NCBI RefSeq assembly: GCF_015645445.1
Contig: NZ_JADOGI010000007.1
Coordinates: 1-64,000, forward strand
Direction of reading: 5' to 3'
DNA length: 64,000 nucleotides
Source: Nonomuraea cypriaca
GTDB lineage: Bacteria > Actinomycetota > Actinomycetes > Streptosporangiales > Streptosporangiaceae
The stretch's first letter is position 1; each line of letters opens with the position of its first letter. Below, piece after piece: positions 26,705 to 36,122 of this stretch. The notes beneath the pieces were generated by a model. The model was not told the DNA's origin, made no database searches, and saw only the letters and a list, made by a program, of their open reading frames with translations. A program made the position numbers and the translations under genes.

Positions 26705-27562
26705 TCAGCTCCCGCACCAGCCGGAGTCGCAGCCTGAATCGAGGTGTTCCGGCCTCTCGGGGATCGCTTGAATAGCACGATCTAGAGGGACACCGTAACG
26801 GGTCAGGTAGGCGGCGTCGCGACCGAGCATCGCTCGCTTCTCGTTCAACACGGCCTCAAGCTGCACGGACTTTTCAAACAGCTCAGGCTCGTAACGTCGT
26901 TGATGTCGCCATGCGGCGACCGTTTTGAAAGGGCAAAAAAAGCAGGCGCTTTTGGGAGGAACGGGAAGGCCGGCAGTAGTGATGATCTGAACGCAGTCAT
27001 CCCGGCGGAGGGCGAGGTCGAGTAGAGGGTAATCAATCTGCTCATACGGTTCGCACCGACGCTTGTTTGCTCGATGGATCTCATCCAAGGAGATTCCTAC
27101 TCCGACAACCGCCGGATTGCGTGGTGTCGCACCACGCTCTTTAAGCCATTTAGCTACTACTTTGATTTTGAAGTCCGATGTACAAGATCGCCTCCCCGGC
27201 GCGCCGTTGTCCATGCGGATAGGTATCGGGATTGATCGCAGCCGGGGTTCATGGAGACGTTCCCAGAGCGTTTCTATGCTTCCGTCACGTCGTTGACGAT
27301 GTAGCTCATGCATGGCAATGCCATGCCGTCCGGCGTACGCCGCGGCGATCTCCCGTACATACGCGAGAGTGGCTGGGTGCTCGCTTTCATCTCCGACGTT
27401 GGCGAATAGGAATGTCAGAAAGTCGATCTTGCGCTGCGCGGCAAGCACTAGCAATGCCGTTGACTGGACCCCTCCACCGTACGAGATCACCCTCAAGCTT
27501 TCGGCTCGGTCGAGCTCGACGGACCCCTCGACGCGAGCCCCCGTACCTGCAGAATTAAACAT
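26705..27562 (-). CDS. PP-loop ATP pyrophosphatase, PAPS-reductase/DndC-like
   Basis: A 285-residue enzyme of the N-type ATP pyrophosphatase superfamily. The PP-loop is VISYGGGVQSTALLVLA. A Cys-containing RRSCTSDFKIKVVAKWL segment and SACFFCPFK follow, as in phage and island-encoded PAPS-reductase-like proteins. The C-terminus has a cysteine pair (GCDSGWCGS). It would activate a substrate by adenylation for sulfur transfer or reduction. GGAGG precedes the ATG at 27562, and a promoter with a palindromic operator lies immediately upstream. It is distinct from SspD 1 kb away (different loop and Cys pattern), so the locus has two PP-loop enzymes. Confidence 0.85.
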   Translation of the reverse strand: MFNSAGTGARVEGSVELDRAESLRVISYGGGVQSTALLVLAAQRKIDFLTFLFANVGDESEHPATLAYVREIAAAYAGRHGIAMHELHRQRRDGSIETLWERLHEPRLRSIPIPIRMDNGAPGRRSCTSDFKIKVVAKWLKERGATPRNPAVVGVGISLDEIHRANKRRCEPYEQIDYPLLDLALRRDDCVQIITTAGLPVPPKSACFFCPFKTVAAWRHQRRYEPELFEKSVQLEAVLNEKRAMLGRDAAYLTRYGVPLDRAIQAIPERPEHLDSGCDSGWCGS

Positions 27563-27579
27563 TTCGACACCTCCATTAC

Positions 27580-27609
27580 GACCATAATTAGTTATGGTCA
27601 GCGCGTCAA
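27580..27609 (-). promoter_or_regulatory. Sigma70-like promoter with palindromic operator
   Basis: Read on the minus strand: TTGACG at 27609-27604, a 17-base spacer, then TATGGT at 27586-27581. The 20-base sequence 27580-27599 is an interrupted palindrome with eight-base arms GACCATAA/TTATGGTC around TTAG (plus-strand reading). It covers the -10 box and most of the spacer, so a bound dimer would block RNA polymerase. The predicted transcript start is about 12 bases before the PP-loop gene's ATG. Confidence 0.6.
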
Positions 27610-27740
27610 GCACTTTGCATAATGGGATAGATGCGAAACTTGTGCGGATTGATCCAGCGCGGCGAGAGGCGCGAATTATGTGAACGTGCCACCACGTGGA
27701 GTATTGGTGCTCATTCAGGTTGCTTCAAAGCAGTCATACC

Positions 27741-28379
27741 TTAAGAAAATGGCCGAATTTCGACGTTGTAGCCAGCCCTTAGTACGTTCTCAAGAAAGTC
27801 AGCGGCGGCCGAGTTCTCGTCACAAGTGAAAGTCTGCACTGCAGGAGCCGTTTCTGATTCATCTGCTTGGGAGTCGGCGCGCCGCCGTCGCCTCGGCTGC
27901 GCTCTCTCCCCGGCTCTGATCCGCGCGATAGCTTCTCCAGACATAGGGCGGTTTCGCTGGGAAGCGTCCGCGAGAATGCTCTCCAGTGTCCAGAGAGGTG
28001 AGCCTGACAGAGCGAGGTTGGGGCTAGGAAGAGTGCCGCGATTGCGCCACTGACTGATAGCGGTTGGCGTCTTGTTAAAAACCCAGGAGACTTCCTGGAT
28101 TCCGATCAGAATAGGTAGTTGATCCATACCGCTTGCGACGTAGCCGCCTGGGATGCCCGCTTTGTAGTCGTCGAGCGCTTGCGGTTCTATCTGTCGGTAA
28201 CCGGAATTGGTGAGGGCCAGGACCGTGGGGAGTAACCAGTAAGGACTGCCAGAAACTATCAGATCAGGATCCCCGAGAAGAGAACGCTTGCGCCATAGCA
28301 GCGGGGCGTCGCGGGCTACCCGAAAGAGCTGCGCGATCTCGTGATAGCCAAGCAGGTACGGGATACGCTCCGTGCTCAT
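27741..28379 (-). CDS. Regulator-like protein with two tandem HTH units
   Basis: A 212-residue protein with an internal duplication. Unit 1 (YLLGYHEIAQLFRVARDAPL, then VSGSPYWLLPTVLAL) and unit 2 (ILIGIQEVSWVFNKTPTAIS, then LSGSPLWTLESILAD) align along about 50 residues. Each has an excisionase/MerR-like helix-turn-helix followed by a beta-wing SGSPxW. The C-terminus is acidic and polar with a single cysteine (TFTCDENSAAADFLENVLRA). The ATG at 28379 has GGGGAG nine bases upstream. It lies between sspD and the PP-loop gene, whose promoter carries a palindrome that such a two-headed protein could bind. The family is not known to me. Confidence 0.7.
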   Translation of the reverse strand: MSTERIPYLLGYHEIAQLFRVARDAPLLWRKRSLLGDPDLIVSGSPYWLLPTVLALTNSGYRQIEPQALDDYKAGIPGGYVASGMDQLPILIGIQEVSWVFNKTPTAISQWRNRGTLPSPNLALSGSPLWTLESILADASQRNRPMSGEAIARIRAGERAQPRRRRRADSQADESETAPAVQTFTCDENSAAADFLENVLRAGYNVEIRPFS

Positions 28380-28596
28380 GGCCACGTTCTCCCCAACGCC
28401 GTCCGAGCCTCGCGGGCTCATCAAGACCGTACAGAGGTCACACTAGCGTGCTCCTCCAGATGGCTCGCTGAGGCTTATCAGACGGTCACGGATCAGCAGC
28501 GCCGCGTCCTTGCAGGACGGCTGAGGGTCGCAGCCAATGTGATTCATCGCCCCCTCCCTGGCATCAGCGCGGGGAGGGGACGAAGCTCACAGCGCG

Positions 28597-29433
28597 TCAG
28601 AGGTGACAGACAGCGCATCCAACCTGGTCGTCGTCCTCGTCATGCGCGTCGGAGAGGATCTCGAGAAGGGGGCGATTCGGCTTGGTTCGTCGCGCAGCAC
28701 GTTCCATCGCGTCGCGGTGCTTGGCCTCGATCTCTTGACGTCGCTCGATGAGCTCATCAAGCGACTCGCCCTGCGACCAGGTGTACTTGCGCCCCTTCAT
28801 TGCTGTCTGCTGGTAATTGACCTTTTCCTCGTAGGCGACGGCCTTCTCGAACAGCTCGGGATGGCGGTCCTTGAGCCCGACCCATTCGTGCTTTCGTTGG
28901 AAGAAGCAGAAGTAGCAACCCGAGCGGGTACGCCATTCGTAGTAGGCCGGCAGGCCGATGCCGGCCTCGTCGAGGATCCGGTCGACCCCGGCCCTGTCGA
29001 TGCCATCTTCGCGGAAGGGGAAGACGGCGGTGATGTTGGGCTTGGTGCTGACGTAGCCGAGGCGGTTCTCGTCTGCACGGATGGCTACGTAGGAGATAAC
29101 GTCGTCATCGCCGACCCAAGTCTCCAACGGTTTGATCTTGAGATTTTTGGTGCACCAGCGCATCTGAGGGCTTGGAAGCGTCCCCTGGTAGACCTCGAGC
29201 CAGTGATCGAAGTCGCGACTGGAGTTGAGCCGTTCGATCGGCTTGCCAAGCGCAGCTTCCAGCCGGTTGAGGTACTCGTAGGTCTCAGGCAACTCGGCAC
29301 CGGTATCGCAGAAAAAGTACTCCATCTCGGGGACCCGGTCGCGCATGTGGATGGCCAGGGCTGAGGAGTCCTTCCCTCCAGAGATGCCCAGCACATGCCG
29401 AGTCCCTCTGCCAGAGTCGTTGGTCTTGGTCAC
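28597..29433 (-). CDS. sspD: SspD: DNA phosphorothioation ATP pyrophosphatase
   Basis: A 278-residue PAPS-reductase-like enzyme that supplies the adenylation/sulfur-transfer step in single-strand DNA phosphorothioation. The PP-loop is GISGGKDSSALAIHM (18-24 core). RWCTKNLKIKPL and RSGCYFCFFQRKHEWVGL carry the conserved cysteines, and two more end the protein (GCAVCHL). The GTG overlaps the sspC stop codon (GTGA), so translation is coupled. Gene order sspA-B-C-D is the standard one, which separates this from DndC of the double-strand system. Confidence 0.9.
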   Translation of the reverse strand: MTKTNDSGRGTRHVLGISGGKDSSALAIHMRDRVPEMEYFFCDTGAELPETYEYLNRLEAALGKPIERLNSSRDFDHWLEVYQGTLPSPQMRWCTKNLKIKPLETWVGDDDVISYVAIRADENRLGYVSTKPNITAVFPFREDGIDRAGVDRILDEAGIGLPAYYEWRTRSGCYFCFFQRKHEWVGLKDRHPELFEKAVAYEEKVNYQQTAMKGRKYTWSQGESLDELIERRQEIEAKHRDAMERAARRTKPNRPLLEILSDAHDEDDDQVGCAVCHL

Positions 29434-32400
29434 AGCTTCTCCTCCTCCTGGGGGTCATGGTCAGAGTCCGTCGCGGTGAGACGCTCCGCGAGGGCGGCGA
29501 GCAAGATGCGCGCACCGCCAGGCCCTAGCTCTTGCTCAGCTTGCCTTATGACACCGACAACCAAGTTCTTGGCAATGTCCCTGGCTTGCTTGGGCACATG
29601 GATGAGCGTGCGTACTTCTGTCCCCTGGGGTGTGGTGAGTGTCAGCAGGTGGGTGTTGATCTGTTTGGGTTCGGGCGCACGTGTCTGGGGCGCGGGTACC
29701 TCCTGCACCTGGTAGAGGTGACCGACGCGGTCCAGTCGGCGGGCCATCTCTTTGACACGTGGGTAGAAGCTGTCGACGTCCTGGTCGGTCCAGTCGCCGA
29801 GCGCCTTATTAGTGAGGCGAATGATGATCGGATCGAGCCAGTCCTCGTTCGGCAGGCTGGTGTTGAGGATGCGGGAGACAAACCCCTGCAAATCAAGCTC
29901 GAGGCTGGCGCTGGCGAAGCCGCTAAGAGCCTCAGCAAGCCCTGCGCGCAGTTGGGTGAGGTCGCCGGGGATACCGAAAGCCTGGCCTATTGCGGCTACA
30001 ACGTCTCGCCGCAGTGCTGTGCTGGCTCCAGAGATAGCGTCTAGGGCGTTGGTCACCCGAGTGACGTACGCCTCGGCGGCCTGCTCGTCTTTAGTCGCGT
30101 GAGTAGGAATGGCGTTGAGTGCAAGTGCCTGTGGCAGGGCAGTGAAGACCAGTTGGTCGGGGTCGGTTGCTTCGGAAAGAACTTGTCGTACCTTCAGCGC
30201 CTCCGGGGTGAGGCGCTTGGTGTGGAGCGCGTAAGGAGTAAGCACCATGACGCGCTCTAGCATTGCCCGAGTCACTGACAGCAGTGCCGGGTTGCGGGCC
30301 ATACGGGAACGAGGAGCATCCACGTTGAGAGCCGCAGCAAGGCGCTCGACAACCAAGCTCCGCTGTCCTTCCCCGATGGGTACAGCCTTGACGGTGAACC
30401 GGTCTGGCCCCGTGTCCGCAAGCAGGCGCTCGATGATCTCCGGGTTGAGCCGCGGGCAATAATTTCCCTCTTCGAAAAGCGCGACGTCAGAGCTCCGGAG
30501 GATCAGCGCAGCGACCATCAGGATCGGCACAACGCCAGCCTTGACGCCGAAGGGCGGCGCCATGAGCTTCTCATAGATGTCGACAATCGGGGTGGGCTGA
30601 GCAGCATCAATGAGTGCCTGCTCTAGCCTCTCCCAGGTAGGAATGACCTCTGGATGCTTCTTCGGATCCGGACGCGAGACACCGTGAGTGGCGATGGTCT
30701 GATCCTGTATCGCCTGGCCTACCTCCTTGGCAGCACGGTGCAGCCCCAGGTACTCCAGGACACCGTGGTACATCGCCCGTTCCTGCGAATACTTGGTGGT
30801 GTCATATCCCAGCACCGCCAGACCCGTGTTAGTCACCAAGTCGGACAGAAGCACACGTCGTGCACGCGCGCCATTGCTGGTGAGTTCGTGACGGCCTGCC
30901 ATCTCGTTACGGATGTGCGGTGTCTGCGGGTACACCCGGTCGCAGGCAGCCGACACCAACGCGCCGTAGCTGCGGGCCTCGATGGACTCGCGCTGCTCAG
31001 AACGTGTGTCCTGCCCACTCTGCCATAGGTACCAGGAGGACTCATCGCCCTGCGGGTTGAATGCCTCGTCGAGTCGGGTTCCCAGCTCATGTGAAATCTC
31101 CGCTATGCGTTCTTCGATCTCGCGTCCTGCCACGAGATCGATGTCGTCCTGGTGCCGGAGGTCTTCGAGAGCTCTGAGAGTGACCCCTGCATCGAGGATG
31201 GCAGCAGGGTCTTTCGTGGTTCCGATGAGTACGGGCAGTGGGGAGTTGACCAGTGGCCGCGTACCGGGCTCTCCAAGATGGAAAATGATCATGCCATCGG
31301 CGGCGTCGCTCACGACGCCAGGACCGTCGAGTTTGTCAGCCTGGAGACTGATCGCGGTGCGGAAATATCGCATCATCCCGGTGCGCTGCATGTGCGCTCC
31401 AGCAACCACCTCCCTGGGAAGAACCGTCCCTAGATGCTCGCCGAGGTGGTCGACGACATGGCTGGGGGCGACGTGGACGGCGATGTCCTTGACACGGGCA
31501 TCGATGTCGATGTTGGTTCCCTGCCAGACCCGGTACTCATTGCTGTAGGTCCGATGGGTTAGGAACCCGGTTTCGACGAGATGGTGCAACCGCTGCTGCA
31601 GCATCTCAAATCGCTCAGGATCCGCGGCGCTGCTCGGATCGTTCATGGCGAACTGGATCATCGCCGGAGTTGCCCGCAGAACGCCATCGACATCGATGAG
31701 ATTCAGGATGCCGATCGTTTTGAGGATGTCTCGATCCTCAGAGGGAAGCCCGTGGGCCTCGTTGAGCCGGTTGTCCACCTCCAACCAGCGACTGGCGTTG
31801 GACGAGGCCAGGATGGTGGTGCGACCGGAGGCGAAGAAATAGTCATACAGCTGGGGCAGCCTGATGGTGGAGGCACGCTTGGGCTCGGAGCTTGAAGCCT
31901 CGTCGATGGTGCGGCGGACCGTGTTGGGCTCGTCGTTGGTCAGGAATCCGACGAGGCTGCGGTCGTGCTGACCGATCTGGAAGGCAAGGAGCGGTGCCGT
32001 CACGGCGGTAAGGGGATGCAAGGGGTAGAGGCCGGCGAGCATCTCCGGGGAGATGTGAACCACAGAATCCAGTCCATGCTCGGTCCAGGCTTGGGCAGCC
32101 GCTTCCGCCTGGTCGCGGATGAGCCGCTGGCCGGCTTCGGCGACGGCCGACTGATCGAGGCGTCTTTGCAGGAGGTGGACGGCATCGCCGAGATTCGGCG
32201 TGAAGGTGATGTCTTCGAAACGGCCTTGGACCTTGGCCCATTCCTTGGTCTGGATCAGGCTGGATCGCGCTGCATAGTCGCTGAAGGCCAGGTGCTGCAG
32301 GGTGAAGATGAACAGCGGAAGTCCTGACCGTCCCGCGCCCTTCTCAGCGAGCATCTGCAGCAGAAACACATCGTTCTCGGCGCTGCCAGAGTCGCCCGAG

Positions 32401-33047
32401 GCGGCGAGGTATTCCAGCGACTTGCCGAACTCATCGAGAATCAGCAGAACCGGGTGGCCAGTGTCACACAGTGCGGTGAGCGCATCCAGGAGGTTCTCGG
32501 TCGTAGGGACTTCACGCTCCGCACAGACACGGAGAGCTTGTGCCACGGCCTTCGGCGGCCGTTTCCCCCACCTGCGTTCCACCGCAGTGGCCAGCGCTCG
32601 GTGCACGGTAGCAGCCAGGGGTTCGCGGCGTGCGGTCGCCACGGCACCCAGGAACCCCTCTTCGGCACGTTCATCACGTGCGTGCTCCATTCGCGCAGCG
32701 AGGCCCGGACTTGTAGCCTCCACGGCTTGCCGAGCTTCCCTCTGCCGATCCGTGTCATGGCCCAAGAAAGCATCGAGCAGGTTCGACAGGGTCGACTTTC
32801 CTGAGCCGTAGGGGCCGGTGAAGGACCATGCACGTGTCCGTTTGAGGTCTGCCACCGCGTTAGCGACACGATCCAGAACGTCCAGCGCCCTGGCTCCCAC
32901 ATAGGGAGAGTTCAAGTTCGGATCGCGGACATCGCGCTCAAGGTTGGTGGAACGTAGTTCCGACCCGATCAGCGTGATGCCGGCGGGAAGCTGCGCGCTA
33001 GCTCGGTCCTCACGGGTGCCAGGAAGGGGATTGGTGGCCATGGTCAC
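29430..33047 (-). CDS. sspC: SspC: large P-loop ATPase of the phosphorothioation complex
   Basis: A 1205-residue ATPase. Walker A is GPYGSGKS (78-85) and Walker B LLILDEFGK (201-209). The long helical remainder has the BREX PglY/BrxC-like look of SspC proteins. In the characterised Ssp system SspC provides ATPase activity that SspB and SspD need to install sulfur. The GTG at 33047 overlaps the sspB stop and has AGGAG just upstream; an ATG two codons later is the alternative. Confidence 0.88.
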   Translation of the reverse strand: MTMATNPLPGTREDRASAQLPAGITLIGSELRSTNLERDVRDPNLNSPYVGARALDVLDRVANAVADLKRTRAWSFTGPYGSGKSTLSNLLDAFLGHDTDRQREARQAVEATSPGLAARMEHARDERAEEGFLGAVATARREPLAATVHRALATAVERRWGKRPPKAVAQALRVCAEREVPTTENLLDALTALCDTGHPVLLILDEFGKSLEYLAASGDSGSAENDVFLLQMLAEKGAGRSGLPLFIFTLQHLAFSDYAARSSLIQTKEWAKVQGRFEDITFTPNLGDAVHLLQRRLDQSAVAEAGQRLIRDQAEAAAQAWTEHGLDSVVHISPEMLAGLYPLHPLTAVTAPLLAFQIGQHDRSLVGFLTNDEPNTVRRTIDEASSSEPKRASTIRLPQLYDYFFASGRTTILASSNASRWLEVDNRLNEAHGLPSEDRDILKTIGILNLIDVDGVLRATPAMIQFAMNDPSSAADPERFEMLQQRLHHLVETGFLTHRTYSNEYRVWQGTNIDIDARVKDIAVHVAPSHVVDHLGEHLGTVLPREVVAGAHMQRTGMMRYFRTAISLQADKLDGPGVVSDAADGMIIFHLGEPGTRPLVNSPLPVLIGTTKDPAAILDAGVTLRALEDLRHQDDIDLVAGREIEERIAEISHELGTRLDEAFNPQGDESSWYLWQSGQDTRSEQRESIEARSYGALVSAACDRVYPQTPHIRNEMAGRHELTSNGARARRVLLSDLVTNTGLAVLGYDTTKYSQERAMYHGVLEYLGLHRAAKEVGQAIQDQTIATHGVSRPDPKKHPEVIPTWERLEQALIDAAQPTPIVDIYEKLMAPPFGVKAGVVPILMVAALILRSSDVALFEEGNYCPRLNPEIIERLLADTGPDRFTVKAVPIGEGQRSLVVERLAAALNVDAPRSRMARNPALLSVTRAMLERVMVLTPYALHTKRLTPEALKVRQVLSEATDPDQLVFTALPQALALNAIPTHATKDEQAAEAYVTRVTNALDAISGASTALRRDVVAAIGQAFGIPGDLTQLRAGLAEALSGFASASLELDLQGFVSRILNTSLPNEDWLDPIIIRLTNKALGDWTDQDVDSFYPRVKEMARRLDRVGHLYQVQEVPAPQTRAPEPKQINTHLLTLTTPQGTEVRTLIHVPKQARDIAKNLVVGVIRQAEQELGPGGARILLAALAERLTATDSDHDPQEEEKL

Positions 33048-34168
33048 ACCTGCTCCTCGGTCAATTCCAGAACTTCGGGCTGCTCAGACTGCTGTTCACG
33101 TTTGCGGCCCTTGCTGGCGCGCTCCAGACCGGGATAGCGCTGTTTCCACTCCTCAGGGGTCGGAAGGTCGGCTTGGCGACGAATGTGTCCATAGTGCCGA
33201 TCCAGGATGTCCCAGGCCAGCTGCTGAGGATCTACGGCAAAGGACAGGCTCCGCTGGCCCAGCGAGTCGGTGATCTGCAGATCATCCTGATCCGTGACGA
33301 GCGGTTCTATAACCTTGATGAGTTCGGGCTCTCGCATGCGGAAGGCACGCCCGGGAGCGCCTGGCTCGTTCGCGAGCCGGGCCAAAGAGATGGAATTGCC
33401 CCCGGTGACGTGCGAGGCGTAGTCAAGGCAGGCGTAGAGCAGCACCGCTGCTGGCAGATTAACCCGGGATCGGGTGGTGAACCGCCAGACGCGGCTCTTG
33501 CCCTTGCCCTGGCCTTCCAGCAAACCGAGCTCCCGGAACGGGCTCATCAGCTGATCTTCAAAGCTGCCCTGCGACTGCGGATTGGGCTCCAGGTCGAGGG
33601 CGTACATCTTGATGAGGCAGTCCACGTCCCGCTTGATCGACTCTGCGGCCGGCACAGCGTTCTCGGGGTAGCTCTCGTGCACATGCCGGGTGATCAGAGT
33701 GATCATCTCTGCGGTCGTGACCTTGGAGAACGGCGCCAGGTGGAACATCACGTACCAGCTGGGCACCATGCACTTGGCTCCGTGCTCCCCGTCTTCACTG
33801 GACAGCAGCCACCAATGCAGCAACCACAGACTTCCGGTGTCTTCCAGGTAAGGGTCCGCGCCGTTCTTACCTAGCAGCCACTCCGCCCTCCAGGTCGGAG
33901 AGGCGATATAGGCCCGGTTGGAGGGGTCTCGGTGTGGGTGTTCTCGTGTGACCTTGAACGCCTGCGACCAGAACCGGATAGCGTTCACCATGTTCCGGCC
34001 GACGCCCAGCAGCACAGGCGCGTTCTCCCGGTGGAAGATGTCGCTGCCGCCCTCGCCGTCCCGAACAATCTCGGTGTGGGCTTTATAGAGCCAGCCATAG
34101 CGAGGAGCGAAGGTTTCGTGCCGGGCGAATCTCGGCTCTGTCGCTTCTGCTAGCCGACTGTCGGACAT
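33044..34168 (-). CDS. sspB: SspB: DUF4007 DNA nickase of the phosphorothioation system
   Basis: A 374-residue DUF4007 protein, recognised from RFARHETFAPRYGWLYKAHT, NAPVLLGVGRNMVNAIRFW and the tail MREPELIKVIEPL. SspB nicks DNA at the modification site to let sulfur be introduced. AAAGG lies nine bases before the ATG. It starts 53 bases after sspA and overlaps sspC by four bases. Nothing suggests inactivation. Confidence 0.9.
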   Translation of the reverse strand: MSDSRLAEATEPRFARHETFAPRYGWLYKAHTEIVRDGEGGSDIFHRENAPVLLGVGRNMVNAIRFWSQAFKVTREHPHRDPSNRAYIASPTWRAEWLLGKNGADPYLEDTGSLWLLHWWLLSSEDGEHGAKCMVPSWYVMFHLAPFSKVTTAEMITLITRHVHESYPENAVPAAESIKRDVDCLIKMYALDLEPNPQSQGSFEDQLMSPFRELGLLEGQGKGKSRVWRFTTRSRVNLPAAVLLYACLDYASHVTGGNSISLARLANEPGAPGRAFRMREPELIKVIEPLVTDQDDLQITDSLGQRSLSFAVDPQQLAWDILDRHYGHIRRQADLPTPEEWKQRYPGLERASKGRKREQQSEQPEVLELTEEQV

Positions 34169-34221
34169 GCGCTGGAACCTTTCGGTGGGTGGTAGGGCTA
34201 GTTCCGCGTGATGGCGGATGC

Positions 34222-35397
34222 TTAGGGCTCTGCAGTGGTTGCCATGGCCGTTCGAACTTCTATGACGGCGCGGGTCGTGGCCGCTATCGTCCGTTCGATG
34301 TCGTTTTCGGTAGTGGCATATCCGAGGGAGAAACGCAGCGTCGAGTCAGCGTCCTGGCGGCTTAGCCCCATCGCCACCAACACGTGGCTCGGACTTGGAG
34401 CACCCGAAGCACAGGCGCTGCCGTCAGAGGCAGCAATCTCCGGCATCGCGGCCAGAACCGCATCCGCGGGTACCCCTGGAAAGGTGACACTCGTGACACC
34501 AGGCAGCCGGGCTGCGCGGGCACCGTTAATACGGCAGTCGGGTAGACGAGAGGTCAATCCATCCTCAAGTACATGACGCAGTCCGACGATACGAGCGGCT
34601 TCGTCGTGCAGTCGAACGCGGGCAGCCTCGGCGGCAGCACCTAGACCAGCAATGCCGGGCACGTTCAGTGTGCCTGCGCGCCAACCCCGCTCCTGGCCAC
34701 CTCCGATCAGAAGGGGGCGGTGAAGCAGAGATACGCCGCGACGAACAAAAAGCGCACCGACTCCTTGCGGGCCTCCAAATTTGTGACCGGACAGCGACAG
34801 CAGGTCGACGTCAAGTTCGTTCAGATCCAGCGGAAGGCGACCCACATACTGAGTGGCATCGCTGTGCACGAGCGCTCCTGCCTCATGCGCCAGCTTGATG
34901 ATGGGGCCGAGGTCGGTTAGGACGCCTGTCTCATTGTTGGCCAGTATTGCCGAGACGATCGCCACCTTGCCTTGATGGCACGCCGCTTCCAAAGGTGCCA
35001 ACTCGACGGCGCCGTCTCGGTCCGCAGGCAGTTCCACCAGTGTGCCTGCGCCTTCCGCAGTGATGGCGCGGGCCACCTCAAGAATCGCGGGATGCTCAAC
35101 AGCCGTAGTGGCAAGAATCTCACCGCTCGAATAGCCCGCACGAAGCGCTAGGTTGTTCGCTTCTGTCGCGCCAGATGTGAAGATGAGTTCGCCGGGCGTA
35201 CAGCCGAGCAAGCGGGCAAGTCGTTGGCGGGCTAGATCGACACGCGATGCCGCGTCACGGCCTGCCATGTGGACGCTGGAAGCATTGCCGACGCTTCCCA
35301 GGGCCTCCAGCATGGCTTCGAGCGCCTCCGGCCTCAGAGGAGCCGTCGCATTGTAGTCGAGGTACACCACGTCCGCACGACCAGTATCAGTCGACAC
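34222..35397 (-). CDS. sspA: SspA: cysteine desulfurase of the phosphorothioation system
   Basis: A 391-residue class V aminotransferase-fold desulfurase (IscS/NifS type) that mobilises cysteine sulfur. It begins VYLDYNATAPLRPEAL. The PLP-lysine is Lys206 in SLSGHKFGGPQG, with His101 in AVEHPAI. The persulfide cysteine is Cys329 in SDGSACASGAPSPSH. The GTG at 35397 with GGGAG five bases upstream was chosen over a longer in-frame extension that lacks family similarity. It heads the sspABCD operon, which makes a dedicated role more likely than housekeeping Fe-S assembly. Confidence 0.9.
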   Translation of the reverse strand: MSTDTGRADVVYLDYNATAPLRPEALEAMLEALGSVGNASSVHMAGRDAASRVDLARQRLARLLGCTPGELIFTSGATEANNLALRAGYSSGEILATTAVEHPAILEVARAITAEGAGTLVELPADRDGAVELAPLEAACHQGKVAIVSAILANNETGVLTDLGPIIKLAHEAGALVHSDATQYVGRLPLDLNELDVDLLSLSGHKFGGPQGVGALFVRRGVSLLHRPLLIGGGQERGWRAGTLNVPGIAGLGAAAEAARVRLHDEAARIVGLRHVLEDGLTSRLPDCRINGARAARLPGVTSVTFPGVPADAVLAAMPEIAASDGSACASGAPSPSHVLVAMGLSRQDADSTLRFSLGYATTENDIERTIAATTRAVIEVRTAMATTAEP

Positions 35398-36122
35398 GCT
35401 AGCTCCCACCGCCCCATGCCTTCCTCTTGTGGCTCCTGGTGGCGAGGTTCGCAGGCGTCTCACATCCCTCCAGGAGTGCACTGAGATCCTAGCTAACCCC
35501 TGCGACATCGTGGGCTGTCTCACGGATAATGGAGTAAGTCCCTAGGGCAGTCCGGCGTCTTCGCCCATGACCGGTCACTACGCGGCACTTCTCCCGCCAT
35601 AGCGGACCCGGTGGCTCAGCCGGCTGGCTCAGAGGTAGATCGACGACCGACCGTAAGTGTCATACGACCTGGCCCATCGTAGACCCCACCGCGACCAAGG
35701 GCACACCGCTGGATCATGCCTGTGCACCGGGATGAGGAGTTGACGCACCGCTGGAGCGATGCACGATCAATCGCGACTTGGCGCATCTCGAGGAGCGATC
35801 AACAGGGTCGGCTTGCCTTGGCAGGCAAGGTCACCAAGCTGCCCAAGTCGCCCGGTGACGGCCTCTGACCGCATGCCCACCAAGACTCTCCTTCAGGCGG
35901 GCTCTCCGGCAACGCGCTCTTTGCGCCGTCATGGTGGTGCGGAGGTTTAGAGCAGGTGGTTATAGCACAAATTCAAAGCGTGATAGAGGTTGGTTTTCCG
36001 CTACCCTAGGGATGCCTCGGCCGCGTTGGTGTTGACTTTGTCAGGGCAACACTCGCTGACGCTCGCGTTCAGCATCGATGCAGGCAAGGGCGCGCGATCG
36101 ATCTGATGCGAGAGCGGGGCAG
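35398..36122. other. Intergenic region upstream of sspA
   Basis: About 720 bases with no supported gene. It must contain the sspABCD promoter (minus strand). A hairpin with arms CTTGCC/GGCAAG lies at 35812-35829. Short frames here lack ribosome-binding sites. Confidence 0.4.

Noticed and set aside
29430-34168. BREX or double-strand Dnd system
   Set aside because: The large ATPase is BrxC/PglY-like, but there is no PglZ, PglX or BrxL, and DUF4007 with the A-B-C-D order fits ssp rather than dnd.
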